Assembly (NCBI GenBank): GCA_008933995.1
Contig: WARS01004340.1
Span: 182,501-246,500 of the forward strand
DNA length: 64,000 nucleotides
Direction: 5' to 3'
Origin: Datnioides undecimradiatus
Taxonomy: Eukaryota > Chordata > Actinopteri > Lobotiformes > Datnioididae
Shown here piece after piece: positions 45,601 through 57,508 of this stretch. How positions within the stretch are numbered: the stretch's first letter is position 1; every line of letters starts with the position of its first letter. The position numbers were made by a program, and so were the translations under genes. The notes beneath the pieces were generated by a model. It made no database searches. It saw only the letters and a list, made by a program, of their open reading frames with translations, and was not told the DNA's origin.

Positions 45601-48511
45601 TGCAACTCCCTGATGTTCTCATGTTTTTGTTCATTTCTGTTCAGGTTTCTGAGAATTTAACAACGACAACAAAATAACAACATCAAAACAACAGTAAAAC
45701 AACAACAAAATATTTCATTTTTTAATTTATAACTGTTCATTTAGGTCCCCACAGTCCCTCAGCTCTGCCTGCAGGTGTGTGTTGCTGTGTCCCTCAGCTC
45801 TGCATCTGTGTCTACAGACTGTTTCACTGTGAACTGGTCTGTATTTACACTAAAATACCGACAGATACATTAAGCTTTAAATGTCAACACAGAAGTGACC
45901 GAAGACTGAGGGAAAGTCACCTCTGGTTTCCTGTTACGTCTCTGACGTTGGAACAATGTCCCACAAATACCAGTAAGAAATATCAGAAACAAAGAAAAGA
46001 ACAAACTAAATTAAGAAGAAGAAAAGTGATGCTGGACTGTGTGAAATGGCATTTCAGTCTGTTGTGTAGGAGCAACGATGATGCTGAAGAGACAAACTTG
46101 TTTCGTTTCACCTGAGAAACAGACACCTGTCTGTGCTTTCCACCAATCAGATCATCTCCACACTGAAGCTCAGACTGGGCTCACACTCACACACACAAAC
46201 GCACTCACACACATTCACACAGCAGCTGCTGAGCAGATTATCGTCTCCCTGCAGAGCGGAAAGACGAAGACAATGTCCAGCTGCTCCACAACAATGCAGA
46301 TCCCCCTCTGTCCTCTGATATGGGAGCTATGGGAGCTATGGAGAACATGTCACAGGTTTGAGTCCCAGCAGCTGCTGGTGTCTCTCTGACGTGTTTCAAA
46401 ACCAGGATCACAAATCTGTAAAACACAGTAACTTCAGTCAGACTCATCATCAAACTGATCAATACTTACCAATAATCACCAGTTCAATACCGATCAGAGT
46501 ATTTCAGCCGATGATCTGAAGCTGTTTCATGAGTTTTTCTCTTGAACTTGAACGTCCCACAGGATCCTGAGTGAGTATCACAGTGTCAGTATTTCAACAA
46601 ACAATGTGATCAAACAGCGTCTGTTTTTACTGAGGGTCAGCGAACACACTCCTTGGCTCTTTGTCTCCTTATCTCCTCTGTGCTTATCTCCTCTCCTCTG
46701 AATGGACTGTGATGATTATTGATGACTGTGACCAGCTGTGATCAGACGTCAGAGGTCACCAGTGTCGCGGTTCACAGCAGGGAGGAAGTGAACTGTCATT
46801 CTTTCAAAATAAAACAGTTTAATACAGATTTGATTTTGTAGCTGCTGTGAATAAAAAATGAGACAGAACATGAAATAAAACTGAAAGTTGTCAGACTGTC
46901 ACACACACGCTGACTGTGTGTGTGTCACAGAAAGGGTAGGAGGTAGGAGGTAGGGAAGGAAAAGAGGGAAAAAAGGAAGGACAAAATAACAAAGGAAGTA
47001 ATAAAGGAGACATGTGGCTCCTGAATCTTCCACTTAAACTCCATCTGAGTGTTAAAAGAGGGGATGGAGGGGCGGGGGGTACTCAGCTGCTGTGGTAAGG
47101 GAGGGGTCAAGGCTGCCGCCCCCCCCGTGAGTGTGTGTGTGTTTGACACACACACACTCACAGTTTAGAGCTCAGAGGAATCTCCAGCTGCTCCTGCAAC
47201 GGTTCATTCAGCAGGTTAGACCCTCATCAACCCCTCAACACCCCTACCTTTCCCCAAATACCAACAACCACCCCCACCCACACCGTCGAGCGGCGGCCGT
47301 GGTCAGATTTAGCCTCTGGCCGTCGTCACGGGCAGATCCAGTTACAGCAGAGGAGCCTGCGAGCAGAAACCAAACCAGGCTGAGGTCCTGAGACCAGCAG
47401 CTGGAACAGGGTCAGGTGGGGCAACCTCTGCTGGTTGTTTATTGATCAGTTACTGATCATTACTGATGGAGACAAGTGTTTTCAGTCCCATGAAGTTGTT
47501 GTGATGCAGTGTTCCAGCTCTGGAGGAAACAGACCAGATGGAGTCTAGGTCTGATGCTCTGATGGAGGTGTTATCATTGGCCGGATTAGGTTCTGTAGGT
47601 GGTTCTAGTCTTCATCAGGGGTTCTGAAGGTTCTATAGGTGGTTGGGTTTCAGGTGTCCAGTCTTCTGACGTCCATTATGAGGTTCCGATGGTCATTCTA
47701 AGATCTTCTAGAGATCAGTGAATGTTCCTGTCATCTGTTGGAAGCGGTTCTTCAGGCGGTTCGTGTGTCCTTCAGGAAGAGGTTGAACATCCATCAGACC
47801 TTTAGGAGCAAAGTGTTCTCCACCACCATTTCAGAACAACCCTACGTTAGAGAATGAAGAACTGAATGTGTGATGCTTCCAGAGTGAACAGACTCTGATC
47901 AGACATCTTCATGTTTCACTCTATAGACGTGAGACCAGCTGATCTGAAGGTGTTTCCCAGCATTCAGTTTGTCAGACACTGCCTTTCACCTGGAAACATG
48001 TAACAGGCCTCACCTGGTCCCAGGTGGGGACGAGTCCCAGCCTGCCAAGAGGCATCTGCTGATCTTGAGTCAGATTCAGCCACAGAAGCTTCCAGACATG
48101 CAGCGACATGTGCGGACTGATGTTGACACGCTCGGCATGCTGGGAGCTGATGTGCTCAGACGGGGTCAGACAGAACATCGATGTGGATCATCAGATAGAT
48201 GCCAGACACAAACAGCAGAGCATTCTGGGAAAGTCGTAACTACAAAGACAGAACAGGAGAGAACCGCAGACGTCCTGCAGACTGAAACGTTCACAGTGTT
48301 TGACTGAGGGACGTTCCTCCTCAGAACATCAGGAACATCAAACTGATAGAACAGAGACAGAGGTGTGAAGAGCTGCTGGAGCCACCTGACGGCTGCAGGT
48401 TCATCACAACAACAAACAAACAAACACATTGATGATCCACAACAAGAACAAACAAACATATCTTTGCTGTTGAGATGATGATTTGTTGTAGTGTCCAGGT
48501 TGTTCACACTG
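45601..48511. other. 2.9 kb without a recognised gene
   Basis: Intergenic or long-intron DNA. A purine-rich patch lies at about 46930-47010. No splice-bounded open frame of recognisable type. Confidence 0.5.
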
Positions 48512-49979
48512 TAGTAAATGATTTGATTAGCGATCATCACATTGATTTATTTTGTCTTACTGAGACCTGGCTGCAGGAGGAAGAATACGTTAGCTTAAAT
48601 GAGTCGACCCCTGCCAGTCACATTAATCACCATATTCCTCGAAGCACAGGCCGAGGAGGAGGAGTGGCAGCAATCTACCACTCAGGTTTATTAATCAACA
48701 TTTGAGTCCCTCACTCTCAGCCTCTCCCTCCCTAACGATAGGTCAGAGAAACCAGTTCTGTTTGTGGTTGTGTATCGTCCGCCTGCTGCTTATTCAGAGT
48801 TCTTATCTGAATTCCCTGACTTCTTATCTCAACTAGTGCTCAGCTCAGATAAAGTAATCATAGTTGGTTACTTCAACATTCATGTAGACGACAGCAATGA
48901 CAGCCTTAGGAATGCATTTAACTCAGTATTAGACTCAATTGGTTTTTCTCAAAACGTTAACAAACCAACTCACTGCTTTAATCACACATATGACATTTGG
49001 CTTAGAAACTGAACATTTAATAGTGTTTCCCCAAAATCCTATTTTATCTGACCATTTTTTAATAACATTTCAGTTCACAATTATGAACTTCTCAGCATTT
49101 GGCAGAGAAACTACCCTCAGTCAGTGTCTCTCTGATAATGCTGTTTCCAAATTTAAGGAGATTATTCCGTCTCTTTTGATGCCATGTGCCATTACAACAG
49201 AGGGTAGCAGGCTAACCACTAGTCCAGCACATATAGATCATCTTGTTGATAATACTGAAGCTACGCTGCACACAGCGTATTACCCCAACAGATCACTTCG
49301 CTCCCAGAGTGCAGGTTTGCTTGTGGTTCCCAGAATCTCCAAAAGTAGAATGGGAGGCCGAGCCTTTAGCTATCAGGCTCCTCTCCTGTGGAACCAGCTG
49401 CCAGTCTGGGTCTGAGAGGCAGACACCCTCTCTACTTTTAAAGTAAAGCTTAAAACCTTCTTGTTCCACAAAGCTTACAGCTAGCTCTAGTTATCATGCC
49501 AACTACACCCATAGTCTAAACTACCCCTCCATGCCATCCCTTAGTTATGCTGCTATAGGCCGAGGCTGCTGGGGGACATCCCATGATCGTCTCCACACTC
49601 CTCCTCTCCCCTCTCTCTCCTCAAACTCATTTTAACCATCACAGATTAACCATTAACTCTGTGTCCTCTCTTCCCTAGTGCTGTGCTTGTTTCTCTCTGG
49701 TCTCTCTCTCTGTACCTCTCTACAGATACCTGTGGCTCCAGAGCTGAACATCTGATCTGTGGCTCCACCGACCTGCCCCCTGTCCTCTGCTGCCATTTGT
49801 TGTCATTATTCTATATTGTACTGTAAATAGTTCCCATAGTTAGGACTCTGTTGTTCTACAATTCTGCCAGTTGTCGTCTACAGTTATGTACTCCTGTATC
49901 TCTGTCTGTCTTCGACAAGATGTATTTTCTCTCTCTCTCCCCCTCTTCTCTCTCTCTCTCTCTCCCCCTCCTCCCTCCA

Positions 49980-50015
<36 letters not shown>

Positions 50016-50241
50016 TTCCCCCCAACTGGTCAAGGCAGATGGCCGTCCACCTAGAGCCAAGATCTGCCCAGGGTTTTTGCCTGTTAAAGGAAGTTTTTCC
50101 TTGCCACTGCTGCCAAGTGCTTGCTCATGGTGGAACTGTTGGGTGTAATTAATAGTAATGAGTGTGGTCTAGACCCGCTCTGTTTGTAAAGTGCCCTGAG
50201 ATGACTTTTGTTGTGAATTGGTGCTATATAAATAAAATTGT
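48512..50241 (+). mobile_element. L2 LINE with internal deletion
   Basis: Starts gtagtaaatgatttgattag like the copy at 12172. It shows endonuclease sequence (HIDLFCLTETWLQEEEYVSL near 48545, GYFNIHVDDSND near 48865), then jumps at about 49277 from endonuclease directly to the ORF2 C-terminus (YYPNRSLRSQSAGLLVVPRI), losing the whole RT. It continues through the 3' UTR with a (TC)n expansion (49930-50015) and ends gctatataaataaaattg at 50241. Confidence 0.93.
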
Positions 50242-50892
50242 AGTCACTACAAATGATTTGGCTTTGTTGAGCGTCTGTGCCAAAGTGGTCAAAAGAAAGA
50301 AAAAACGGTGAGCTCGAGGCAATACAATGAAAGTTATCTTTTGTTTGGATTTACTTTCACCGAGAATCCAACAGCACCGATTCCGTTATGCTTGGTGTGT
50401 GGGGAAAAGCTATCCAACCATGCCATGGTCCCAAGCAAGCTTAAATGACATTTTCAAATGAAACACCCTTCCATTCAAAACAAGAACACGGACTATTTTG
50501 TTCGCCTGCGCGAACACACTGAGAAACAGGTAACTTTCATGAGAAAAACCACAAAGGTGTCTGAGAGAGCTCTCAAAGCTAGCTACTTAGTAGCTGAACT
50601 TGTAGCCAAATCAAAAAAGCCACACACTGTGGCAGAGACATTAATACTACCTGCCTGCAAAGCTATCGTGAACAAGATGCTCGGCCCTGACGCAGTTAAA
50701 GAAGTAGCTAAAGTCCCTTTCTCAGATAATACAATTGCCAGACATATTGATGACATGTCTGCAGACATCGAAAATGTTGTTTTGGAAAAGATACGCATCA
50801 GCGGGAAATTTGCATTGCAACTTGATGAGTCTACAGACATTAGTGGACATGCTCAACTCTTGGCCAATGTGCGTTTTGTGGACGGAGACTCC

Positions 50893-51318
50893 ATTAACTC
50901 TGTGTCCTCTCCCCCCTAGTGCTGTGCTTGTTTCTCTCTGGTCTCTCTCGCTGTACCTCTCTACAGATACCTGTGGCTCCAGAGCTGAACATCTGATCTG
51001 TGGCTCCACCGACCTGCCCCGTGTCCTCTGCTGCCATTTGCTGTCATTATTCTATACTGTACTTCTCTCTCTCTCTTTCCCCCCAACCGGTCAGGGCAGA
51101 TGTCTGTCCACCCTGATCCAGGATCTGCCCAAGGTTTCTGCCTGTTAAAAGGAAGTTTTTCCTTGCCACTGTTGCCAAGTGCTTGCTCATGGTGGAACTG
51201 TTGGGTGTAACTAACAGTAATGAGTGTGGTCTAGACCTGCTCTGTTTGTAAAGTGCCCTGAGATGACTTTTGTTGTGAATTGGCGCTATATAAATCAAAC
51301 TGAATTGAATTGAAACTG
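50893..51318 (+). mobile_element. L2 3' fragment inserted in the hAT transposase
   Basis: L2 3' UTR from tctgtgtcctctccccccta to the tail gcgctatataaatcaaactg and gaattgaattgaaa. It splits the transposase between VDGDSI (before) and [15 protein letters not shown] (after). Confidence 0.9.
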
Positions 51319-51660
51319 AATCAGAAAACTTTCTATTTTGCAAAGCACTGCCAGAAAAAACAACAGGAGAAGAAATCAGAATATCTTGAACAAAGAGGAC
51401 TGCACGAGTGTCTGCACTGATGGAGCAGCAGCCATGGTCGGGCGCACCAAAGGCTTCGTTAGCAGAGTTAAAGAGAAACGCCCAGATGTTATTGTTATGC
51501 ACTGTTTTTTGCACCGTGAGGCGCTCGTTGCAAAGACTTTACCAGCAGACCTATCTCCTGTGTTGGATGATGTCGTGCGGATGGTAAACTTTGTAAAGTC
51601 AAGACCCCTGAAAAGCCGCATATTTGCATCGTTATGTGAGGAAATGGGAGCGGAGCATAC

Positions 51661-52111
51661 TGTCACAACTAGGCTATGGGGTGAGCTGGACCCAGACGCA
51701 GGCAGGCACAGAGATGCACAAAGATCTGTCAAATGTTTATTTTAAAGGGCTCAGGCTTACGCGTGGTCAAGGCAGGCAGGGTCAAAACCAAGGTAGCCAA
51801 TTGGAAACAAGGCGTGGAAGTATAACTCCAAAAAACGAAAACCAGAAATCCAAAATCTCTATAACTATGGTCGTGGAATCATGGAAATAAACATGGCAAA
51901 ACATGGGGTCTAAGTAAACACAATACAATGCAAAGACAGAGAACAAAGGCAAAGGCGAAAACTTAAATAGGCAGGGGAGGGCAGCAAAACGAGAGACAGG
52001 TGAAAACAATGGGCTAATCAAGGTAAGGAAACAAGTTGACAACAAAACACCAGGGAAACAACTCTTCAAAATAAAACAGGAAACAACAAAACTCAAATCA
52101 AAACCATGACA
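51661..52111. mobile_element. 451-bp LTR-like element with 5-bp target-site duplication
   Basis: The element begins TGTCACAACT and ends CCATGACA, so the ends are TG...CA with a 5-bp inverted repeat (TGTCA/TGACA). It is flanked on both sides by catac (51656-51660 and 52112-52116). Removing it restores the transposase frame (GAEHT then TLLLHTQVQWLLRSK). Read on the minus strand it contains a TATTTAAG box. This fits a solo LTR in reverse orientation; a small DNA transposon with a 5-bp target site is the alternative. No internal retroelement genes are present. Confidence 0.8.
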
Positions 52112-53532
52112 CATACAACCTTATTGCTCCACACACAAGTCCAATGGCTGTTGCGCAGCAAAGTGCTGGCCTGTGTGTATGAGCTGCGGGAGGAACTTAA
52201 AATGTTTCTGACTGATGAGAGGTGCGATGATGCAAAGCTGCTTGCAAGTGATGAGTGGTGTGCAAGGCTGGCATACCTGGCAGATATATTTCGGCATTTT
52301 AATGAACTGAACACACGAATGCAAAGCCGAAATGAAAACCTGCTCACAAGCACAGACAAAATAAATGGATTCCGTTCAAAGGTGCACCTCTGGCAACAAC
52401 ATCTTGAAAGTGCAAACCTTGGCATGTTCCCCTCACCCAAAAATGGCAAGAAAATGTCAACACTGCCGCACTGTGTGAGATAACAGGTAAACCTTTGAAA
52501 ACTCATGAGGAGAAGTTGTCACTTTATTTCCCCTCAGCCTTCACTGAATCCTTTGACTGGGTTAGGGACCCATACAGCTCAGCAGCAGTCTTTGGAAAGG
52601 ACATGACTTTGCAGGAGCAGGAGGAACTAACTGAACTGAGACAAGACCGTGGTTTAAAGCTAAGCTTTGCTAATCTACCTTTGGACAGTTTTTGGTTGAC
52701 TGCTGCCAAATAGTTTCCCATTCTGGCAAACAGAGCCATTTCGGCATTGCTCCCATTTTCCACAACATATCTATGTGTGCTGAGCTTTTCAAGCATGACT
52801 GCTATAAAAACTAAAAACACAGAGAGAGACTGAGAGCTGTTGAGGAAGAGCTTTGTGTGTGCCTTTCTTCAATTCCTGCCAGGATATCAGCTCTGTGTTC
52901 ATCTAAACAGGCCCAGGTTTCACACTAAGTGAGTAAATTCAGAAATTATATTGTCATATGTACTGTATTAAGCTAAAATGTGTCATTTTGTAACTTTTTT
53001 GAATGGTGGTGTGCCACGGGATTTTTTAAATGTAAAAAATGTGCCATGGCTCAAAAAAGGTTGAAAAACACTGATCTAGCCTAATGTAGTATGACATCAT
53101 GATGTTTTGACTTCCTGTCACCTGTCAGAGGGTCTCCATGACGACAGGATGGAGGATGTTGCTGCTGCCGGGGCTTCAGCTGTGGCGCTTTGCTTCAGCT
53201 TTAACTGTGAAAGTGTTAAAAGTGACTGTGACGAGTTCAATCAACACTAATTAACACCTGTAGGAGCAGGTGTGGCTGTCGGCTCCACACGCTCTGTAAA
53301 GATGTGTCAGAGGCACTGTGGCTCCAGTTAACACCACCCTCATCTGACAAACAACAGGAGACCAGCCAGCTCCTCCTCCTCACACACACACACAGAAATA
53401 TACTGTGAGTGTGTGTCGGGGTCAGACCCTGCAGAGAGGGAGTGTGTTAAATGAAGAGGAGGACGGGTGGAGGACGGGTCTCCTTGTTGTCTGTCTGCAG
53501 CTTGAAACACAAACTCTAAAATAACCTGTGTC

Positions 53533-53536
<4 letters not shown>

Positions 53537-53591
<55 letters not shown>
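53537..53591. repeat. (GT)n microsatellite
   Basis: About 27 uninterrupted GT units. Confidence 0.95.
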
Positions 53592-53592
<1 letters not shown>

Positions 53593-54743
53593 GAAGGGCA
53601 GCCCAGAGTGTTCACACTAACAGGAGCTGAGCTGAATACTGAGGAAGAAGCTGAAGGTAAGAGCACTGTTAGTGTTGTCATTGTTGTTGACGTCATTGTT
53701 GTCTTTGTCGTTGTTGTCGCCATCTCACCTCCCTGACCTGTGTTACTATGGCAACTGTAAAAATGTTGAGTGTTTCTGAGTGAAACTCACAGTTTGTACA
53801 AGTGCAGCTGAAACAATCAATCGATCAATGTATTGACAGGAAATCATTGATCAGCTGTTCTGCTGCTGTTGAGGTGTTTTTTTAGATTTGCAGCTCTTCT
53901 TAATCAGATTGATCTGATTGATTATATTTGAATATATTAGCATTAATGTGGAGTTTTGGACCATCTCCTGTCAACAGTTTGTTGTTTTCTCATTAACTTT
54001 ATGATTTTGATAATGAAAATGATTCTAACAATGAGTGCTGCCTGTTAGCACAGAGCTAGCTGTTAGCTTCAGTGGTGAACAGAGTGAACACAGTGGTCAG
54101 AGTGTGATCAATACTGCGGTGATCGGTTTGACGTTGGATGGAAAATGTATCATGTTATTATTGATAATACATGATATGTATTAATATTAGTGTTCAGAGT
54201 CTCTGTCATAATCAATAACATTGATCACTTGTCTGATCAGGCGAGAGTGTGGAGGCTCAAATGCGCTGACATCAGCAGGAAAGGTCATGCTAATGTTAGC
54301 TTCTGTATGCTAACATGAGCTGCTAAAAGGAGGTTTAAAGTCCCGTTATGTCAGGTTTCTGCATTTCTCATCCTGAATCTGAGTCCATCATGTTTGTGAC
54401 TAACGAGCAGGACGTTAATTGATCCGTTATTGGCTGCGGTGTCGTCTTCATACGTGCTGCTGCTTTGTTCTCACTCACATTCGCTGTGACTCGCTCAGCC
54501 TCAGTCTGTAAAACCACTCAATAAATACCAGTCCTTCACAATAAAAGCCCAGTAAAAGAGAGAGAGCTGCAGATGAGACACCTCATTTCACTTCCTGTCA
54601 GGGCGACGGTTCAATGTTGCCTCAAAACAAAATGGCTGTGGAGTCAGACCAGAGAGGAGCAGGAAGTACTCGGATACTGCAATAAAGTACAAATACCACA
54701 CTGTACAGACCAGCAGTGAAACCAGTCTGTTAAACTAGCTGTT

Positions 54744-55030
54744 TAAACTGAATTGAATTGACTGAATTGAATTGAATTGAATTGAAAGCAATTGTCATTG
54801 CACAAGTTAGAAGAAAAAACAAGTACAACGAGGTTGCAGAGAGCCTTCCTTTTAAGGTGCGTGTAGTAAGATATAAGTATAAAATATAAAAATAGAGGTA
54901 TAAAATATAGGATATGAGAAGGGAGACGTTTGCATGGCAAACATAATGATAATGAATAAAAACAGATAAGAAAATGGAGTACGGAATGAGTGCAGATAGA
55001 CTCAGAACAAGTCAGAGAGATGGCCACAGA
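54744..55030 (-). mobile_element. possible LINE 3' tail, minus strand
   Basis: On the minus strand the sequence reads ...aacctcgttgtacttgtttt, ttgtgcaatgacaattgctt, then (TTCAA)n. This resembles a fish LINE 3' end with a pentanucleotide tail ((GAATT)n on the plus strand at 54744-54785). The 5' extent is uncertain. Confidence 0.45.
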
Positions 55031-55035
55031 TATAA

Positions 55036-55082
<47 letters not shown>

Positions 55083-55804
55083 CTGACCTTTGACCCCTTA
55101 ACATCGCGACGAGCTCTGTGATCAAACGCACATTTCACTCTCAGTCTGATGAAATTCTCAGAAACATCTCAACATCTGCCACCTTCTGTCCACATCCTGC
55201 CTGTGTCCACGGCGACGCCCTCCTCCTCTGGTTGCCATGGCAGCAGATGGCCCCCTGCAGGGCAGAGTGAGCGCCACTCTGAGTGGATATTCCTCCTGTG
55301 AGTGGGGCCCTCAAACAACACAGTAAAGGTTTCTGCTTCCGGTCAGTGACCAATCAGCCACTCAGGAACACAGGTGTTCTCAGGTGTGTTCAGCTCTGAT
55401 GTGTCTCACAGACTAAAAGCTTCAGACCATCTGTGGTTCTTATTTCGGGGCAGGAACTTGTAGTTTCAGTAGCTCCTACAGACACTGAACCCAACGCAGT
55501 CAGTCATCACATGATCACGTGTTGGAGTGCACAGGTGTGTTCCTCCACTGATCGGCTGTGTCAACGAACTACGACAGACACTTTAAATCTGTAGCGACAC
55601 TGGGGCTGCACTCAGCAGGGAGTTCTGAGACACACATGTTGCCATGGTAACCATACAACACAACAACACATGTACAACCATAAACAACACACACACACTT
55701 CCTCCTGTGCTTCATGTCGTATTTTTGCGTATCAGCAAACGAACAGGAAGCTGCTGCGTGAACGGGAGCAGGCTGACAGCATGATTCAGTCCCTGGATAC
55801 TACA

Positions 55805-55955
55805 TATTTAAAGTACTGATCAGTGAGTACAGGGTAACTAAGTATTTAAAGTACTGATCAGTGAGTACAGGGTAACTAAGTATTTAAAGTACTGATCAGT
55901 CAGAACAGGGTAACTAAGTATTTAAAGTACTGATCAGTGAGTACAGGGTATTTAA
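55805..55955. repeat. ~38-bp tandem repeat (four copies)
   Basis: Copies of atttaaagtactgatcagtg followed by agtacagggtaactaagt, nearly identical, the last one truncated. Confidence 0.93.
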
Positions 55956-56329
55956 AGTAACTCCTCGTCCTTCACAAACAAACACAGCTGCAGATACGAG
56001 GACAGTAACTAAAGCTGTCAGACCAAAGTAATTGAATAAAAAGTGCAAATTACATAAAATACTCAAGTGAAGTACAGGTGACATAAACATGTGTTTGAGT
56101 AAATGTACTTAGTTACATTCCAGCACTGGTCAGATAGACTGCTTCACACTGAGCTGTGTGTGTGTGTGTATGTGTGTGTGTGTGTGTGTACATCTTGAAG
56201 CATTAAATTGGCCACCTGTTGCTATCCATTCCCAAACACACACACACCCCTCATTCTTTCCTTTCTCAAGCAAACACACTGAAAGAAAAGATCTGTGTGC
56301 GTGTGTGTTCCTTATTCACATACCAGCCA

Positions 56330-56363
<34 letters not shown>

Positions 56364-57193
56364 ATATACACAGTAGTCCAGACATGTCAGTTCCTGTCTG
56401 TGCGGAGGTTGTGTTTGTCGCTGAAATCTGTGGAGGAATGATCTTGCTGGTTGCTTCCCGCCGCCTGCCAGTCGAGTGTGTGGGCAGAGCGACCTGAGGC
56501 TCGTCGCTACAGCAACAGGCTGAGCAGAGTGAAGCTCTGAGGAAGAGACGAATACACACACCATGAAGAGATCTGGCTGGAGAAACCAGGGAGGAGACGT
56601 GAACAGATCAAAATAAGGGAAGGAGAAGGAAGTACGGACAGGAAGCAGCAGGTAGGAACAGGAACCCGAGGCAGATCACATGACTTTAAGTCCTGGCTGC
56701 TACAGGTCCAGGTGCTCACGCTGTTCACACCTTTAAAAGTCTCCTGTACACAGCAGCTCCAATGAGCTTAGCTTAGCACAGACACTGGAAGCAGAGGGAA
56801 ACTGTTAGCTTAGCTTAGCACAACACTATGTTGTAGCAGAGAGGACACTGCTGAAGAGACAGACAGAAAGCAGTGAGACAGGAAACAAAGACTCCTCAGG
56901 GTTGAACCAGTGACAGTTGTGACCATGTGTGTTTTCTGAGCCAGCGTCTCCTTGTGTTGGTTTCCATGCTAACAGATGTAACCCTGGGTCTGTCATGGTG
57001 TCTCATAAACCCTGAACCTGGACTTCCTGGATGAGATCATGTGACTGGAGTGACTCGCTGGCTCTGCATCCAGCAGTAACACAAACAGCAGCTGCAGGAC
57101 TTCCTGTCAGAGACTGTCAGCTGATCTGGGCTCAGTTTTACCTGTGAGAGTCTGAGTCTGCAGGTCAGCAGCTCCTGTTCTCGGGAACACCAG

Positions 57194-57282
57194 CAAGGAG
57201 CTTGTTACTGACGGCAGGAGCTTGTTACTGATGCCAGGAGCTCGTTACTGACGCCAGGAGCTCGTTACTGACGCCAGAAGAA
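57194..57282. repeat. 20-bp 'aggagctcgttactgacgcc' tandem repeat
   Basis: Four to five copies just upstream of the first dlk2 coding exon. Confidence 0.92.
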
Positions 57283-57508
57283 ATTCATAGAAAGTCATGA
57301 GATCATTAGAGATGATTAACAGCCAGTGTTTGTGTGTGTATGTGTGTGTGTCCATCTGTGTGTGTGTGTGAAGCAGCAGGAAGTGACCGTGTTAACAGCT
57401 GATCCTGGAGTTGTTCTGATTTGCGTCTCTCTCTGGTTCAGACTGGCGCCGGCAGCTCAAGGCCTCATGTCTCCTCCGTATGTTTCAGGTCGTCGATCGG
57501 CCGCCGAC

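Larger units (their letters stand above)
50250..53073 (+). mobile_element. hAT transposon with ZBED5-like transposase, interrupted twice
   Basis: A transposase of the ZBED5/GTF2I-repeat-like hAT group is spread over 50310-52830. It has a BED-type finger ([17 protein letters not shown], with a TGA at 50446-50448 before HFQMKH), then [55 protein letters not shown] and [18 protein letters not shown]. After an insertion come LLRSKVLACVYELREELKMF, LADIFRHFNELN and a hATC-type end ([18 protein letters not shown], near 52766). The right terminal repeat ggttgaaaaacactg is at 53059-53073. The left terminal repeat is missing where the L2 copy abuts. Stops and insertions make it dead. Such transposases cut and paste their own element; some relatives became host genes, but nothing suggests that here. 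Confidence 0.9.
53592..57193. other. spacer upstream of dlk2, no coding exon recognised
   Basis: Holds (GT)n runs at about 55040-55078 and 56154-56189, and a (CA)n run at about 56331-56357. No supported exon. A 5' untranslated dlk2 exon may lie here or in the GC-rich region at 44.4-45.0 kb. Confidence 0.45.

Noticed and set aside
50458-52830. Domesticated ZBED5-like host gene
   Set aside because: The transposase has internal stops (50446-50448 and near 52711) and two element insertions, so it cannot be a functional exapted gene.
53340-53736. Val/Cys-rich and Thr/His-rich frames
   Set aside because: Translation of the (GT)n microsatellite.
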